This document shows, in pieces, positions 1 to 9,679 of a DNA stretch of 64,000 nucleotides. The notes beneath the pieces were generated by a model. It worked only from the letters and a program-made list of their open reading frames with translations, did no database searches and was not told the DNA's origin. A program made the position numbers and the translations under genes. The DNA comes from Schistocerca nitens (lineage: Eukaryota; Arthropoda; Insecta; Orthoptera; Acrididae): assembly GCF_023898315.1 (NCBI RefSeq), contig NC_064616.1, positions 294,290,934-294,354,933 on the forward strand, read 5' to 3'. Within the stretch, counting starts at the first letter, position 1, and each line of letters begins with the position of its first letter.

Positions 1-176
1 TCCTAATTATTTAACTTGCTCTGACCATTTAAATAAGGCCTTTTGGAAGCCAACTGTCAGAATGAGCATTGTTGGAAGAATGCTAAGGAAGCGTGACTCT
101 CGCACCGAAGAAGTCGCTTACACAACACTTTTTCCGTCAATTATTGATTATTGTTCCATTAGCAAGTAATCCTAAC
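1..176 (+). pseudogene. LINE reverse transcriptase C-terminal relic, cut by window edge
   Basis: A plus-strand reading over about 60-165 gives RMSIVGRMLRKRDS followed by TEEVAYTTLFPSIIDYCS. This resembles the region after the catalytic domain in CR1/jockey-type LINE reverse transcriptases, where a block of the form 'VAYKTLVRPILEYCS' is common. Upstream sequence lies outside the window, and downstream the reading decays by about 350, where a minus-strand LINE relic begins. It is a short, old, non-functional fragment. The family placement is recognition by eye and the exact clade is uncertain. Confidence 0.45.
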
Positions 177-1674
177 GGATGAGATCGAAAAGATTCAATG
201 AGGTGCTACACTACCCTAGTCAACGTAAGAATGTCAAGAAATACTCAACGAACGGCAGTGGGGAACGCTGCAAGAAAAACGCTATACATCGTGGAGTGCA
301 TTATTCACAGAATTGCAGAATGAGTCTACACTAATAACACCTGGAAGCAACCTTACGGTCTGTGGCGGAGGGTACTTCTGGCACCACTCCCTGACCCCCC
401 CCCCCCTTTCCCGTTCCCATTCGCAAATGGCGAGCGGAAAAAATGATTGTCGGTGAAGCTCCGTATGGGCTCTAATATTTCAGATTTTCTTAATTTCGTC
501 GTTACGCGAGACGTGTGTGGGAGGAAGTAGTATGTTATCCAACTGTTCTTCAAACGTTCTCTCTCGAATTTACAGGAGTAAACTTCTCCCTGATGCTCAA
601 CGCATCTCTTGTAGCTCCTGCCCCTTGAGTTTGTTGGACATCACTGAAAGGCTCTCCCGCCGGCTTAACGACCAGTGGCGAAACGTGCTACATTTCCTAG
701 GATCTTCTTTACCTCTTGTGTTAACCCTACTTGATATTCTTCCCAGACTGATGAACAATACTCAAGAACTGATCGAGCGTGTCTTTTGTAGGTCACTTCT
801 ATCGTTGATCAATTACATTTCCGTAGGATTCCCCAATCAATCTCTGCCTGGCACCCGCTTTCCTGATTTTGTTATTTATGTACACACACCAAAAAAAGTT
901 TTGCATAACCTCGGTTCCGAGAGTTCCGGAATCGTCGTGGCATACTATCAACAAGTTGGTCAAGGCACTGTTGGTCGAGATTGACCCACTCCTCAACGGC
1001 GATTCGGCATAGATCCCTCGGAGTGGTTGGTGGGTCACGTCGTCCATAAACAGCCCTTTTCAATCTATCCCAGGCATGTTCGACAGGGTTGATGTCTGGA
1101 GAGCATGCTGGCCACTCTAGTCGAGCGATGTCGTTATCCTGAAGGAACTCATTCACAATATGTGCACGATGGGGGCGTCCATGAACACGAATGTCTCGCC
1201 AGTATGCTGTCGATATGTTTGCACTGTCAGTCGGAGGGTGGCACTCACGTATCGTACAGCCGTTACGGCACCTTCCATGACCACCAGCGGCGTACGTCGG
1301 CACGACATAATGCCACCCCAAAACAGCAGGGAACCTTCACCTTGCTGCACTCGCTGGACAGTGTGTCTAAGGCGTTTAGCCTGACCGGGTTGCCTTCAAA
1401 CACGTCTCCGACGATTGTCTGGTTGAAGGCATATGCGACACTCATCGGTTAAGAGAACGTGATGCAGATCTGAGCGGTCCATTCGGCATGTTGTTGGGTC
1501 CATCTGTACCGCGCTGGTTGCAAAGATGTACCTCGCCATGGACGTCAGGAGTGAAGTTGCGCATCATGCAGCCTACTGCGCACAGTTTGAGTCGTGACAT
1601 GACGTCCTGGAGCTGCACGAAAAGCATTATTCAACATGGTGGCGTTGCTGTCAGGATCCCTCCGTGCCATAATA

Positions 1675-3096
1675 CACTCCTGGAAATGGAAAAAAGAACA
1701 CATTGACACCGGTGTGTCAGACCCACCATACTTGCTCCGGACACTGCGAGAGGGCTGTGCAAGCAATGATCACACGCACGGCACAGCGGCCACACCAGGA
1801 CCCGCGGTGTTGGCCGTCGAATGGCGCTAGCTGCGCAGCATTTGTGCACCGCCGCCGTCAGTGTCAGCCAGTTTGCCGTGGCATACGGAGCTCCATCGCA
1901 GTCTTTAACACTGGTAGCATGCCGCGACAGCGTGGACGTGAACCGTATGTGCAGTTGACGGACTTTGAGCGAGGGCGTATAGTGGGCATGCGGGAGGCCG
2001 GGTGGACGTACCGCCGAATTGCTCAACACGTGGGGCGTGAGGTCTCCACAGTACATCGATGTTGTCGCCAGTGGTCGGCGGAAGGTGCACGTGCCCGTCG
2101 ACCTGGGACCGGACCGCAGCGACGCACGGATGCACGCCAAGACCGTAGGATCCTACGCAGTGCCGTAGGGGACCGCACCGCCACTTCCCAGCAAATTAGG
2201 GACACTGTTGCTCCTGGGGTATCGGCGAGGACCATTCGCAACCGTCTCCATGAAGCTGGGCTACGGTCCCGCACACCGTTAGGCCGTCTTCCGCTCACGC
2301 CCCAACATCGTGCAGCCCGCCTCCAGTGGCGTCGCGACAGGCGTGAATGGAGGGACGAATGGAGACGTGTCGTCTTCAGCGATGAGAGTCGCTTCTGCCT
2401 TGGTGCCAATGATGGTCGTATGTGTGTTTGGCGCTGTGCAGGTGAGCGCCACAATCAGGACTGCATACGACCGAGGCACACAGGACCAACACCCGGCATC
2501 ATGGTGTGGGGAGCGATCTCCTACACTGGCCGTACACCACTGGTGATCGTCGAGGGGACACTGAATAGTGCACGGTACATCCAAACCGTCATCGAACCCA
2601 TCGTTCTACCATTCCTAGACCGGCAAGGGAACTTGCTGTTCCAACAGGACAATGCACGTCCGCATGTATCCCGTGCCACCCAACGTGCTCTAGAAGGTGT
2701 AAGTCAACTACCCTGGCCAGCAAGATCTCCGGATCTGTCCCCCATTGAGCATGTTTGGGACTGGATGAAGCGTCGTCTCACGCGTTCTGCACGTCCAGTA
2801 CGAACGCTGGTCCAACTGAGGCGCCAGGTGGAAATGGCATGGCAAGCCGTTCCACAGGACTACATCCAGCATCTCTACGATCGTCTCCATGGGAGAATAG
2901 CAGCCTGCATTGCTGCGAAAGGTGGATATACACTGTACTAGTGCCGACATTGTGCATGCTCTGTTGCCTGTGTCTATGTGCCTGTGGTTCTGTCAGTGTG
3001 ATCATGTGATGTATCTGACCCCAGGAATGTGTCAATAAAGTTTCCCCTTCCTGGGACAATGAATTCACGGTGTTCTTATTTCAATTTCCAGGAGCG
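1675..3096 (+). mobile_element. Tc1-like DNA transposon copy A, apparently intact (D-D32-E family)
   Basis: The element is 1422 bp and flanked by TA at 1673-1674 and 3097-3098. The left terminus CACTCCTGGAAATGGAAAA pairs with the right terminus, whose reverse complement starts CGCTCCTGGAAATTGAAAT. It encodes one uninterrupted transposase (1919-2941) followed by an AATAAA at 3034-3039. A second copy at 49915-51336 aligns without any indel at an offset of 48,240 and with about 18 substitutions, so about 98.7% identity by my reading. It is inserted in the minus-strand Tc1-like relic at 883-3551 and is therefore younger than it. Confidence 0.92.
1919..2941 (+). CDS. Tc1-like transposase, 340 aa, intact
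   Basis: A DDE transposase that would bind the element's inverted ends and move the element by cut and paste into TA sites. The frame is open further upstream, but ATG 1919 was chosen because the protein then begins MPRQRGREPYVQLTDFERGR, the usual start of a Tc1 helix-turn-helix region, and gives the usual length of about 340 residues. Residues 13-55 form the first HTH (IVGMREAGWTYRRIAQHVGR) and residues about 70-120 the second HTH region. The catalytic residues are D155 (VVFSDESRF), D244 (FQQDNARPH) and E277 (LSPIEHVWD). By my count D244 and E277 are separated by 32 residues, where canonical Tc1 has 34; the second copy in this window has the same spacing. No in-frame stop or frameshift is seen. 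Whether it is expressed or active cannot be read from sequence. Confidence 0.92.
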   Translation: MPRQRGREPYVQLTDFERGRIVGMREAGWTYRRIAQHVGREVSTVHRCCRQWSAEGARARRPGTGPQRRTDARQDRRILRSAVGDRTATSQQIRDTVAPGVSARTIRNRLHEAGLRSRTPLGRLPLTPQHRAARLQWRRDRREWRDEWRRVVFSDESRFCLGANDGRMCVWRCAGERHNQDCIRPRHTGPTPGIMVWGAISYTGRTPLVIVEGTLNSARYIQTVIEPIVLPFLDRQGNLLFQQDNARPHVSRATQRALEGVSQLPWPARSPDLSPIEHVWDWMKRRLTRSARPVRTLVQLRRQVEMAWQAVPQDYIQHLYDRLHGRIAACIAAKGGYTLY

Positions 3097-3553
3097 TACG
3101 TAGTCAGCGGTCATCCACTGCAGTAGCAGCCCTTGGGCGGCCTGAGCGAGGTATGTCATCGACCGTTCCTGTCTCTCCTCCATGTTCGAACAACATCGCT
3201 TTGGTTCACTCCGAGACGCCTGGACACTTACATTGTTCAGAACGCTTCCTGGCAGAAAGTAACAATGCGGACGTGATCGAGCCACGGTATTGACCGTCTA
3301 GGCATGGTTGAACTACAGACAACACGAGCTGTGTACCTCCTTCGTGATGGAATGACTGGAACTGATCGGCTGCGGATCCCCTCCGTCTACGTAATAAGCG
3401 CTGCTCATGCATGGTTGTTTACATCTTGGGGCGGCTTTAGTGACATCTCTGAACAGTCAAGGGGACTGTGTCTGTGATACAATATCCATAGTCAGCGTCT
3501 ATATCAGGAGTTCTGGGAACTGGGGTGATGCACAACTTTTTTTCATGTGTGTA

Positions 3554-3739
3554 GTATAATAATGTTGTATGGCACACTGGCCTGGTGCCGGTCTTTCAAT
3601 TGGACTTGTGTTGTTTCAGCCAACGGCACCTGGTTTATCTCGGATGGTCACCCATCCAAGTACAAACTGAGACCAAGTTTGCTTAACTTCGGTGATCGGG
3701 AGGGAACCGGTATTACCAACGTGATAAAGCCGTTGGCAG
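3554..3739 (-). mobile_element. 5S rRNA-derived insertion (SINE3-like or 5S retropseudogene)
   Basis: The insertion consists of a 5S-like head (3619-3737, minus strand) and a 3' part of about 65 bp (3554-3618), with no recognisable second gene. The LINE relic reads on either side, ending around 880 (before the Tc1-like element) and resuming at about 3740, so the 5S-bearing DNA is inserted. The structure fits a SINE with a 5S-derived promoter, a class I recall from orthopterans, but a simple 5S retropseudogene cannot be excluded. No clear target duplication was found because the Tc1-like element abuts it. Confidence 0.5.
3619..3737 (-). rRNA. 5S rRNA-like sequence (pseudogene or SINE head)
   Basis: On the minus strand 119 bases read from GCCAACGGC to GCCGTTGGC, so the two ends can form the 5S closing helix. 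The internal promoter-like parts are visible: GATCACCGAAGTTAAGC (box A region) and TACTTGGATGGGTGACC (box C region). The length equals that of a normal insect 5S rRNA. The middle is diverged from the animal consensus as I remember it, notably where GGGC-rich sequence is expected after the box A region. It is a lone copy next to transposon sequence, so it is almost certainly not a functional 5S gene. Confidence 0.75.
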
Positions 3740-3883
3740 TTATGTGGTTATCCCACATTAGATCGCTCCGAATGGTTACTCCAAGGCATTTTGCGGTCGT
3801 TAGTGTTTCGTGTCATTTGTCGCCAATAGCGTAATCGAACAGCAGTCAATTTCTTCGTCAATTTATGCGGAATTCGTTACATA

Positions 3884-4654
3884 CAGGGTGTTACAAAAAG
3901 GTACGGCCAAACTTTCAGGAAACATTCCTCACACACAAATAAAGAAAAGATGTTATGTGGACATGTGTCTGGAAACGCTTAATTTCCATGTTAGAGCTCA
4001 TTTTAGTTTCCTCAGTATGTACTGTACTTCCTCCATTCACCGCCATGATTTCATATGGGATACTGTACCTGTGCTGCTAGCACATGTGCCTTTACAAGTA
4101 CGACACAACATGTGGTTCATGCACGATGGAGCTCCTGCACATTTCAGTCGAAGTGTTCGTACGCTTCTCAACAAGTTTCGGTGACCGATGGATTGATAGA
4201 GGCGGACCAATTCCATGGCCTCCACGCTCTCCTGACCTCAACCCTCTTGACTTTCATTTATGGGGGCATTTGAAAGCTCTTGTCTACGCAACCCCGGTAA
4301 CAAATGTAGAGACTCTTCGTGCTCGTATTGTGCACAGCTGTGATACAATACGACATTCTCCAGGGCTGCATCAGCGCATCAGGGATTCCATGCGACGGAG
4401 GGTGGATGCATGTATCCTCGCTAACGGAGGACATTTTGAACATTTCCTGTAAGAAAGTGTTTGAAGTCACGCTGGTACGTTCTGTTGCTGTGTGTTTCCA
4501 TTCCATGATTAATGTGATTTGAAGAGAAGTAATAAAATGAGCTCTAACATGGAAAGTAAGCGTTTCCGGACACATGTCCACATAACATATTTTCTTTCTT
4601 TGTGTGTGAGAAATGTTTCCTGAAAGTTTGGCCGTACCTTTTTGTAACACCCTG
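3884..4654 (+). mobile_element. Tc1/mariner-superfamily deletion derivative with long inverted ends
   Basis: Flanked by TA at 3882-3883 and 4655-4656. The ends begin CAGGGTGTTACAAAAAGGTA on both strands, and the match continues for roughly 120 bp (to about 4005 and from about 4537), which is long for this superfamily. The inside keeps only the C-terminal part of a transposase on the plus strand: NMWFMHDGAPAHFSRSVRT, then a frame change, then GGPIPWPPRSPDLNPLDFHL, LWGHLKALVYATPVTNVETL and a closing ILANGGHFEHFL. The family uses PLDF where Tc1 has PIE. It cannot encode a working enzyme and would need a full-length relative to move. It is inserted in the CR1-like LINE relic. Confidence 0.85.
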
Positions 4655-5164
4655 TATATTTATGCCAGGATCAGCTTCCTATAGACAACAACATCGTCTG
4701 TGAATATCGTCACGGAACCTTCAACGTTATCCACTAGGTCATGAAATGTAAAAAGTAGCAGCCATATAACACTCCGGTGGGTAACTTCCAAGTCATCTTT
4801 ACATTTTTCGGTTTTATTCCGCTAAGAATGACATCTTGAGTTTTGTCTGCAACGAAGTCCTGTATCCAGTCACAAAACTGGTCCGGTACTAGATAAGTAC
4901 GCATTTTGTTCACTAAACGACAGTGGGAAACTGCATCAATGCCTTCCGGAAGTCGATGAACATGGCACCAATCTGAAAGCCTTTGCGAACGGCGCACTGG
5001 TTCCCACACATGAATAGCGAGTTGAGTTTCACAAGACCGCTGTTTATGGAACCCACGTGGCTTTTTATAGACAACAATTTCTTCCCCCAGAAATGTCATA
5101 ACATGTGAACGTAAAACAAGCTCCATACTTCAACTTCAAGAAAGATATTACTTCTTCCAACGTA

Positions 5165-5807
5165 TGAGAGCGTGCTAAAAAGTAATGCCTCCGAGTTTTT
5201 ATGTGCAAATGCTTAAGGCTTTTTAATTAAAAGAAACGTTACTAACATTCTACATTTTTATTCTTCAGGTCTACATATTTCCAACCCTCTGCCGCTAGAG
5301 ATCTCCGAACTGTAGTATGTAACGTGGCGGTGTGTAACGCCACTATATTAGTGCGTGAGAAACAACGTTCTGTAACCGAGTTTCGAATTCGAAGAGCTCC
5401 TGCCTCTCGCCTTCAGCATAACAACACCAGAGCACACACAAGCGTTGCGACATCTGCAACAATCTGACGCCTTGGATTCACTGTCATCGATCATCCTCCA
5501 TACAGTCCCGCCTTTCGTTCGATTTTCGTCTGTTTCCAAAAGCTGAAGAACACCTTCGAGAACTTCACTTTCATAGTCATGAAGCAGTGCAAGCAGAGGT
5601 GAATTTGTGGTTCCGTCAACGAAGTCAAACATTCTTCAGTGGTGATATCAATAAATTGGTCTCTCGTTGGGAGAAATGCATTCATCGCCAGGGTAACTAC
5701 GATGAGAAATAAATATGTAGACGTGAAGAATCAGGCTTGTTTTCTTTAAAAAACTTTAAGAAATTTCACATAAATAGTCGGAAGCATTAATTTTCAGCAC
5801 GCCCTCG
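5165..5807 (+). mobile_element. Mariner-like element, internally deleted relic
   Basis: Inverted ends match: left TGAGAGCGTGCTAAAAAGTAATGC and right, reverse-complemented, CGAGGGCGTGCTGAAAATTAATGC, next to TA at 5163-5164 and 5808-5809. Plus-strand transposase remains cover the C-terminal third: LQHNNTRAHTSVATSA, then LGFTVIDHPPYSP, a broken region matching 'FHLFPKLKEHLRG', and LVGRNAFIARV. Two relatives of this family lie in the arms of the inverted duplication (about 21675-22770 and 25097-26190), and another end fragment is at 28195-28269. The N-terminal two thirds are missing. Confidence 0.75.
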
Positions 5808-5811
5808 TATA

Positions 5812-6490
5812 TTTCACATAATAACGACTGAAACGTCCCTTTCGTCCGTGCCTCGGAGCTTCTGTGGCGCCGCGCGATTTCACACCCGTTGCCATTATCG
5901 ACGCACTCTCGGCGATGTGTGGCGCGCGGGACAAATTACGCGATGTCCCGCTACTGCCCCGAGGATTTAATTGGAAACCGTTATTGGAGGGGCGGGATTA
6001 ATTCTCCGCTCTGCTACACTACCAATCATTCTAAATAAGAGTCACCAGCCTCGCGTTAACCCGCGAGATAGGGTTAAACCTCTGGCAACTCCAAAGTCAA
6101 TAATTAAAAGCCCTGTAACCATTTTCAGGAAATATTCCGAGATCCGGCTAGTTGAGTGGAATATGTTCACCGCTAACAGTTCAATATACCGCTCCCAGCT
6201 GGCTACTAGCAAATCCCACATATTATGACCACAACAAACGAACAGGGAGACGGTTCGAAGTCAATAAGGAAAGAGTCACACAAAAACAAATCTCTCTAAT
6301 GTTCACGGAAACAAATATAATTTATTGGCTTCTACCAAATCTCACCGAGTCCGTCTCATTCAGTAAAACACTACCTTCCGAGGTCTAATGTAAAGGTCTG
6401 CCTAACGAGCACACGCGCGCTCAGTTACAAGCAACACTCGCCAACAACAGCGGAAAATACAACCCGAAATAGATTCCCTCTCGCGGGAAC
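5812..6490. other. No gene seen; unrecognised intergenic DNA
   Basis: The first 150 bases are GC-rich (TGTGGCGCCGCGCG, GTGTGGCGCGCGGGAC). The rest is of mixed composition with short open frames that match nothing I know. I see no inverted or direct repeat at its ends. It could be unique host sequence or an old unrecognised repeat. Confidence 0.4.
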
Positions 6491-6493
6491 ATA

Positions 6494-7891
6494 CACTACT
6501 GGCCATTAAAATTGCTACACCAAGAAGAAATGCAGATGATAAACGGGTATTCATTGGACAAATATATTATACTAGAACTGACATGTTATTACGTTTTCAT
6601 ACAATTTGGATGCATAGATCCTGAGAAATCAGTACCCAGAACAACCACCTCCGGCCGTAATAACGGCCTTGATAAGCCTGGGCATTGAGTCAAACAGTGC
6701 TTGGATGGCGTGTACAGGTACAGCTGCCCTTGCAGCTTCAACACGATACCATAGTTCATCAAGAGTAGTGACTGGCGTATTGTGATGAGCCAGTTGGTTG
6801 GCCACCATTGACCAGACGTTTTCAATTGGTGAGAGATCTGGAGAATGTGCTGGCCAGGGCAGCAGTCGAACATTTTCTGTATCCAGAAAGGCCCGTAAAG
6901 GACCTGCAACATGCAGTCGTGCATTATCCTGCTGAAATGTAGGGCTGCGCAGGAATCGAATGAAGGGTAGAGCCACGGGTCGTAACACATCTGAAATGTA
7001 ACGTCCACTGTTCAAAGTGCCCTCAGCGCTAACAAGAGGTGACCGAGACGTGTAACCAATGGCACCCAATACCATCACGTCGGGTGATATGCCAGTATGG
7101 CGATGACGAATACACGCTTCCAATGTGCGTTCACCGCGATGTCGCCAAACACGGATGCGACCATCATGATGCTGTAAACAGAACCAGGATTCATCCGAAA
7201 AAATGACGTTTTGCCATTCGTGCACCGAGGTTCGTCGTTGAGTACACCATCGCAGGCACTCCTGTCTGTGATGCAGCGTCAAGGGCAACCGCAGCCATGG
7301 TCTCCGAGCTGATAGTCCATGCTGCTGCAAACGCTATCGAACTGTTCGTGTAGATGGTTGTCTTGAAAACATCCCCATCTGTTGACTCAGGAATCGAGAC
7401 GTGGCTGCACGATCCGTTATCGCCATGCGGATAGGATGCCTGTCATCTCGACTGCTAGTGATACGAGGCCGTTGGGATCCAGCACGGCGTGCCCTATTAC
7501 CCTCCTGAACCCACCGATTCCATATTCTGCTAACAGTCATTGGATTTCGACCAACGCGAGCAGCAATGTCGCGATACGATAAACCGCAATCGCGATAGGC
7601 TACAATCCGCCCTTTATCGAAGTCGGAAACGTGATGGCACGCATTTCTCACACGAGGCATCACAACAACGTTTCACCAGGCAACGCCGGTCAACTGCTGT
7701 TTGTGTATGAGAAATCGTTTGGAAACTCTCCTCATGTCAGCACTTTGTAGGTGTCGCGACCGGCGCCAACATTGTGTGAATGATCTGAAAAGCTAATCAT
7801 TTGCATATCACAGCATCTTTTTCCTGTCGGTTAAATTTCGCGTCTGTAGCACGTCATGTTCGTGGTGTAGCAATTTTAATGGCCAGTAGTG
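6494..7891 (-). mobile_element. Tc1-like DNA transposon, near-complete, one stop
   Basis: A 1398-bp element flanked by TA at 6492-6493 and 7892-7893. Both ends start CACTACTGGCCATTAAAATT, and the match runs about 28 bp. The single minus-strand gene (7663-6629) is open except for one nonsense codon. No internal deletion is apparent, so a copy of this element could still be recognised by a relative's transposase. The flanking DNA on each side is unrecognised. Confidence 0.9.
6629..7663 (-). pseudogene. Tc1-like transposase with a single in-frame stop
   Basis: The reading starts at MMPRVRNACHHVSDFDKGRI and runs in one frame to the stop after GGGCSGY, 344 codons, with an in-frame TAG at 7336-7334 (codon 110). 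Residues about 14-60 are the first HTH (GRIVAYRDCGLSYRDIAARV) and about 75-120 the second HTH region, where the stop falls. The catalytic blocks are complete: VIFSDESWFCL, FQQDNARLHVAG and LSPIENVWSM. The second aspartate and the glutamate are separated by 34 residues, the classic Tc1 spacing. A single substitution accounts for the loss, so this copy died recently relative to the mariner scraps around it. Confidence 0.88.
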
Positions 7892-8679
7892 TACTTTTAG
7901 AATCTCTTAATTTCTCTGTACCTCAAGAAATAACTCGGCTGATCACCAAGGATCCCCTCTTCAGACTTCTGAAAAACACTGAGAAAACATCAGCTCCGCC
8001 CCAGAGCGTACACGACATCCCACGAGGGCTGCCGGCCACTTCACAAACTCCAAACCGCTCCAAGAAATTATAATTGGGAGCCAAAAAGTTTCCATTCGAA
8101 GGCCGTACAGTCCAGAATCGGTACGCTAATCAGGCAAGATTGCCGTGAGCATTGAAACAATCGTTCTACCGACATACCAGGTTACAGATACCCGTTTTGT
8201 GAAACACTTGCTGTGTAAAGAAGTTCATTACTGCCTGCTGCACATCCTCGTCCTAAAGCAATCGCCAACCTTTCAGGTCCTTTTTTAAGCGACCAAAGAC
8301 GCGATAATCGGGGGCGGGTGCTCGAGTGTCCCCCACTTAAGTTGGTGTAACTTGTGCGTTACGTTTGCGACATGGGGGACGTTCCTTATCGTTAAGCACC
8401 AGCACCCTTTGTCGCGCGGAACTTAGCGCACCATTCCACATCGGTGGTTTCGACAGACGGGCTGCCCCACACATATTCTTCGTTCTCTGATGGATGTCTA
8501 GAGGTGCTTGTCCTTCGGCAGCCAAGAAAAGAGTAACAGCACGTTGGTCCCGTTTGGACGTACTTGGAAAAGACGTCGCCATAGTTCACGTTTCCATATT
8601 TACCGCACGCGCGTTCGGTAGACAGGAACGCCGCACTAATCCCTTGCCTACATATCGGCGCTTTTATACTCGCTTTGAA

Positions 8680-8879
8680 AAAAATGGTTCAAATGGCTCT
8701 GAGCACTATAGGACTTAACATCTGAGGTCATCAGTCCCCTAGAACTTAGAACTACTTAAACCCAACTAACCTAAGGACATCACATACATCCATGCCCGAG
8801 GCAGGATTCGAACCTGCGACCGTAGCGGTCGCGCGGTTCCAGACTGAAGCGCCTAGAACCGCTCGGCTACACCGCCGGC
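8680..8879 (-). mobile_element. SINE-A, full length, 14-bp target duplication
   Basis: A tRNA-derived SINE in minus orientation. Its head has the class-II tRNA-like box A TGGCCGAGCGG (here slightly changed) and box B GGTTCGAATCC; its body carries CTTAGGTTAGTTGGGTTTAAG-type sequence and a tail ending in CATTTGAACCATTTTT. The duplication ATACTCGCTTTGAA lies at 8666-8679 and 8880-8893 and is exact. Movement would depend on a LINE. Confidence 0.93.
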
Positions 8880-8993
8880 ATACTCGCTTTGAAGTCGCGC
8901 TACGTTTCATATACGCTGCAGCAACGCCCTTAGACGTAAACTTTTCGATCGATTCTTATATTTTCATTGTCCATTTCCCGCTACCACTTACAA

Positions 8994-9055
8994 TGCTTCT
9001 GTAAGGTTCTGGTTCCTGGCTAGATGCTTCTGTAAGGTTCTAATTCCTGGCTAGA
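8994..9055. repeat. Two-copy 31-bp tandem repeat
   Basis: Unit TGCTTCTGTAAGGTTCT followed by a variable GG or AA and TTCCTGGCTAGA occurs at 8994-9024 and 9025-9055 with two differences. It is a small local duplication with no evident function. Confidence 0.85.
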
Positions 9056-9640
9056 CTTTTAGAAGCATCTCTGCCATAGATTTTGAAAAATACCAGTCTT
9101 AAAAATAAGCCTAGTCGGCTCTGACCACCACCTACTTATTTTATGAGTCTCATGGAAAGACCAGTGCGTCAACTTCAGGATGAACATCAACCAGTCCCCC
9201 CAGAAACCGAAAACTGGCTAAGATGCGTACAACGACGAACAGGACTGTACACAGGCACGATCAGGAAATATGTTACACCACTACGCGATCCTAAAGCAGG
9301 GTACCGACAGTCTTTCCTCCTACTTCCTATACGCGAACAGAAGAAATAGTTGTGGGAGGGGTGGTGGGGGGGGGGGGGGGGGAGTGGGCACAGTAGTGAT
9401 ACTGGTGCGCTACACGCACCCCGCCACACACAGTGCGATGGCTAGCCCGTACAGATGGAGAAGTACATACTGGAAATTGACTGATGTAATAGAAATGTTC
9501 TACATAGAGACTTCGGAAAATATGTTACACACATCGTTCCACGCTGAGACCATTGCGCAACAAGAGTGGCGCATTGTCAGAAGATATTACATGTTACGGG
9601 TTACCTGCAGACACAATTCTACACCGGTGCAGGTAGTAGG
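9056..9640. other. No gene recognised; contains a 17-base poly-G run
   Basis: An uninterrupted run of 17 G sits at 9366-9382 inside a GGGTGGTGGGG context. The other open frames in this stretch match nothing I recognise. The poly-G run may be variable in length and may be mis-sized in the assembly. Confidence 0.4.
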
Positions 9641-9679
9641 TGAATCACAGTGTGCAAATGAAATACCGTGGCAACTGGA

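Larger units (their letters stand above)
883..3551 (-). mobile_element. Tc1-like DNA transposon relic, split by a second Tc1-like element
   Basis: Inverted ends match well: the left end begins CACACACCAAAAAAAGTT and the right end, reverse-complemented, begins CACACATGAAAAAAAGTT, each beside a TA (881-882 and 3552-3553). Minus-strand transposase remains include QLQDVMSRLKLCAVGC, LLFWGGIMSCRRTPLVV, VHIVNEFLQDNDIARLEWP and PACSPDINPVEHAWDRLKRA, so the last catalytic glutamate block is present. The reading frame is broken several times, and the N-terminal half lies beyond the inserted element at 1675-3096. Without that insertion the element would be about 1.25 kb, a normal Tc1 size. It sits inside the CR1-like LINE relic. 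Confidence 0.8.
320..5130 (-). mobile_element. CR1-like LINE relic, split by later insertions
   Basis: Minus-strand pieces at about 4657-5130, 3740-3881 and 325-880 read in order as one degraded non-LTR reverse transcriptase and its 3' tail. The first piece gives HKQRSCETQLA, then VSHCRLVNKMR, and ends at FTDDVVVYRKLILA, which carries the catalytic DD. The second gives CLGVTIRSDLMWDNHIT (thumb region). The third gives GARQRLIGESYG and decayed C-terminal and 3' UTR sequence. Frames are broken many times. The gaps are filled by a Tc1-like element (883-3551), a 5S-derived insertion (3554-3739) and a Tc1/mariner deletion derivative (3884-4654). It is older than all of these. The CR1-like placement rests on resemblance to the better-preserved LINE at 12104-16815. 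Confidence 0.6.
8060..9110 (-). pseudogene. Mariner-like relic (N-terminal HTH region), interrupted by a SINE
   Basis: On the minus strand, 8582-8337 reads QRAVTLFLAAEGQAPLDIHQ, then MCGAARLSKPPMWNGAL, then VLNDKERPPCRKR. This resembles the mariner paired-HTH start, usually of the form 'IHxRMxxVYGxxxLSxxTVxRWCxxF..GR..L.D..RPGRP'. The remainder is too decayed to translate. A SINE at 8680-8879 with a 14-bp duplication (ATACTCGCTTTGAA) splits the region, and mariner-like DNA may continue to about 9110. The outer limits are approximate. Confidence 0.45.

Noticed and set aside
1703-1918. A longer 412-residue transposase starting at 1703.
   Set aside because: The extra 72 residues overlap the inverted end and 5' UTR and do not resemble transposase; ATG 1919 gives the normal start and length.
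8792-9004. tRNA genes suggested by box A and box B motifs at many sites.
   Set aside because: Each is the head of a SINE with a shared body and tail and usually a target duplication. No free-standing tRNA gene fold was found.
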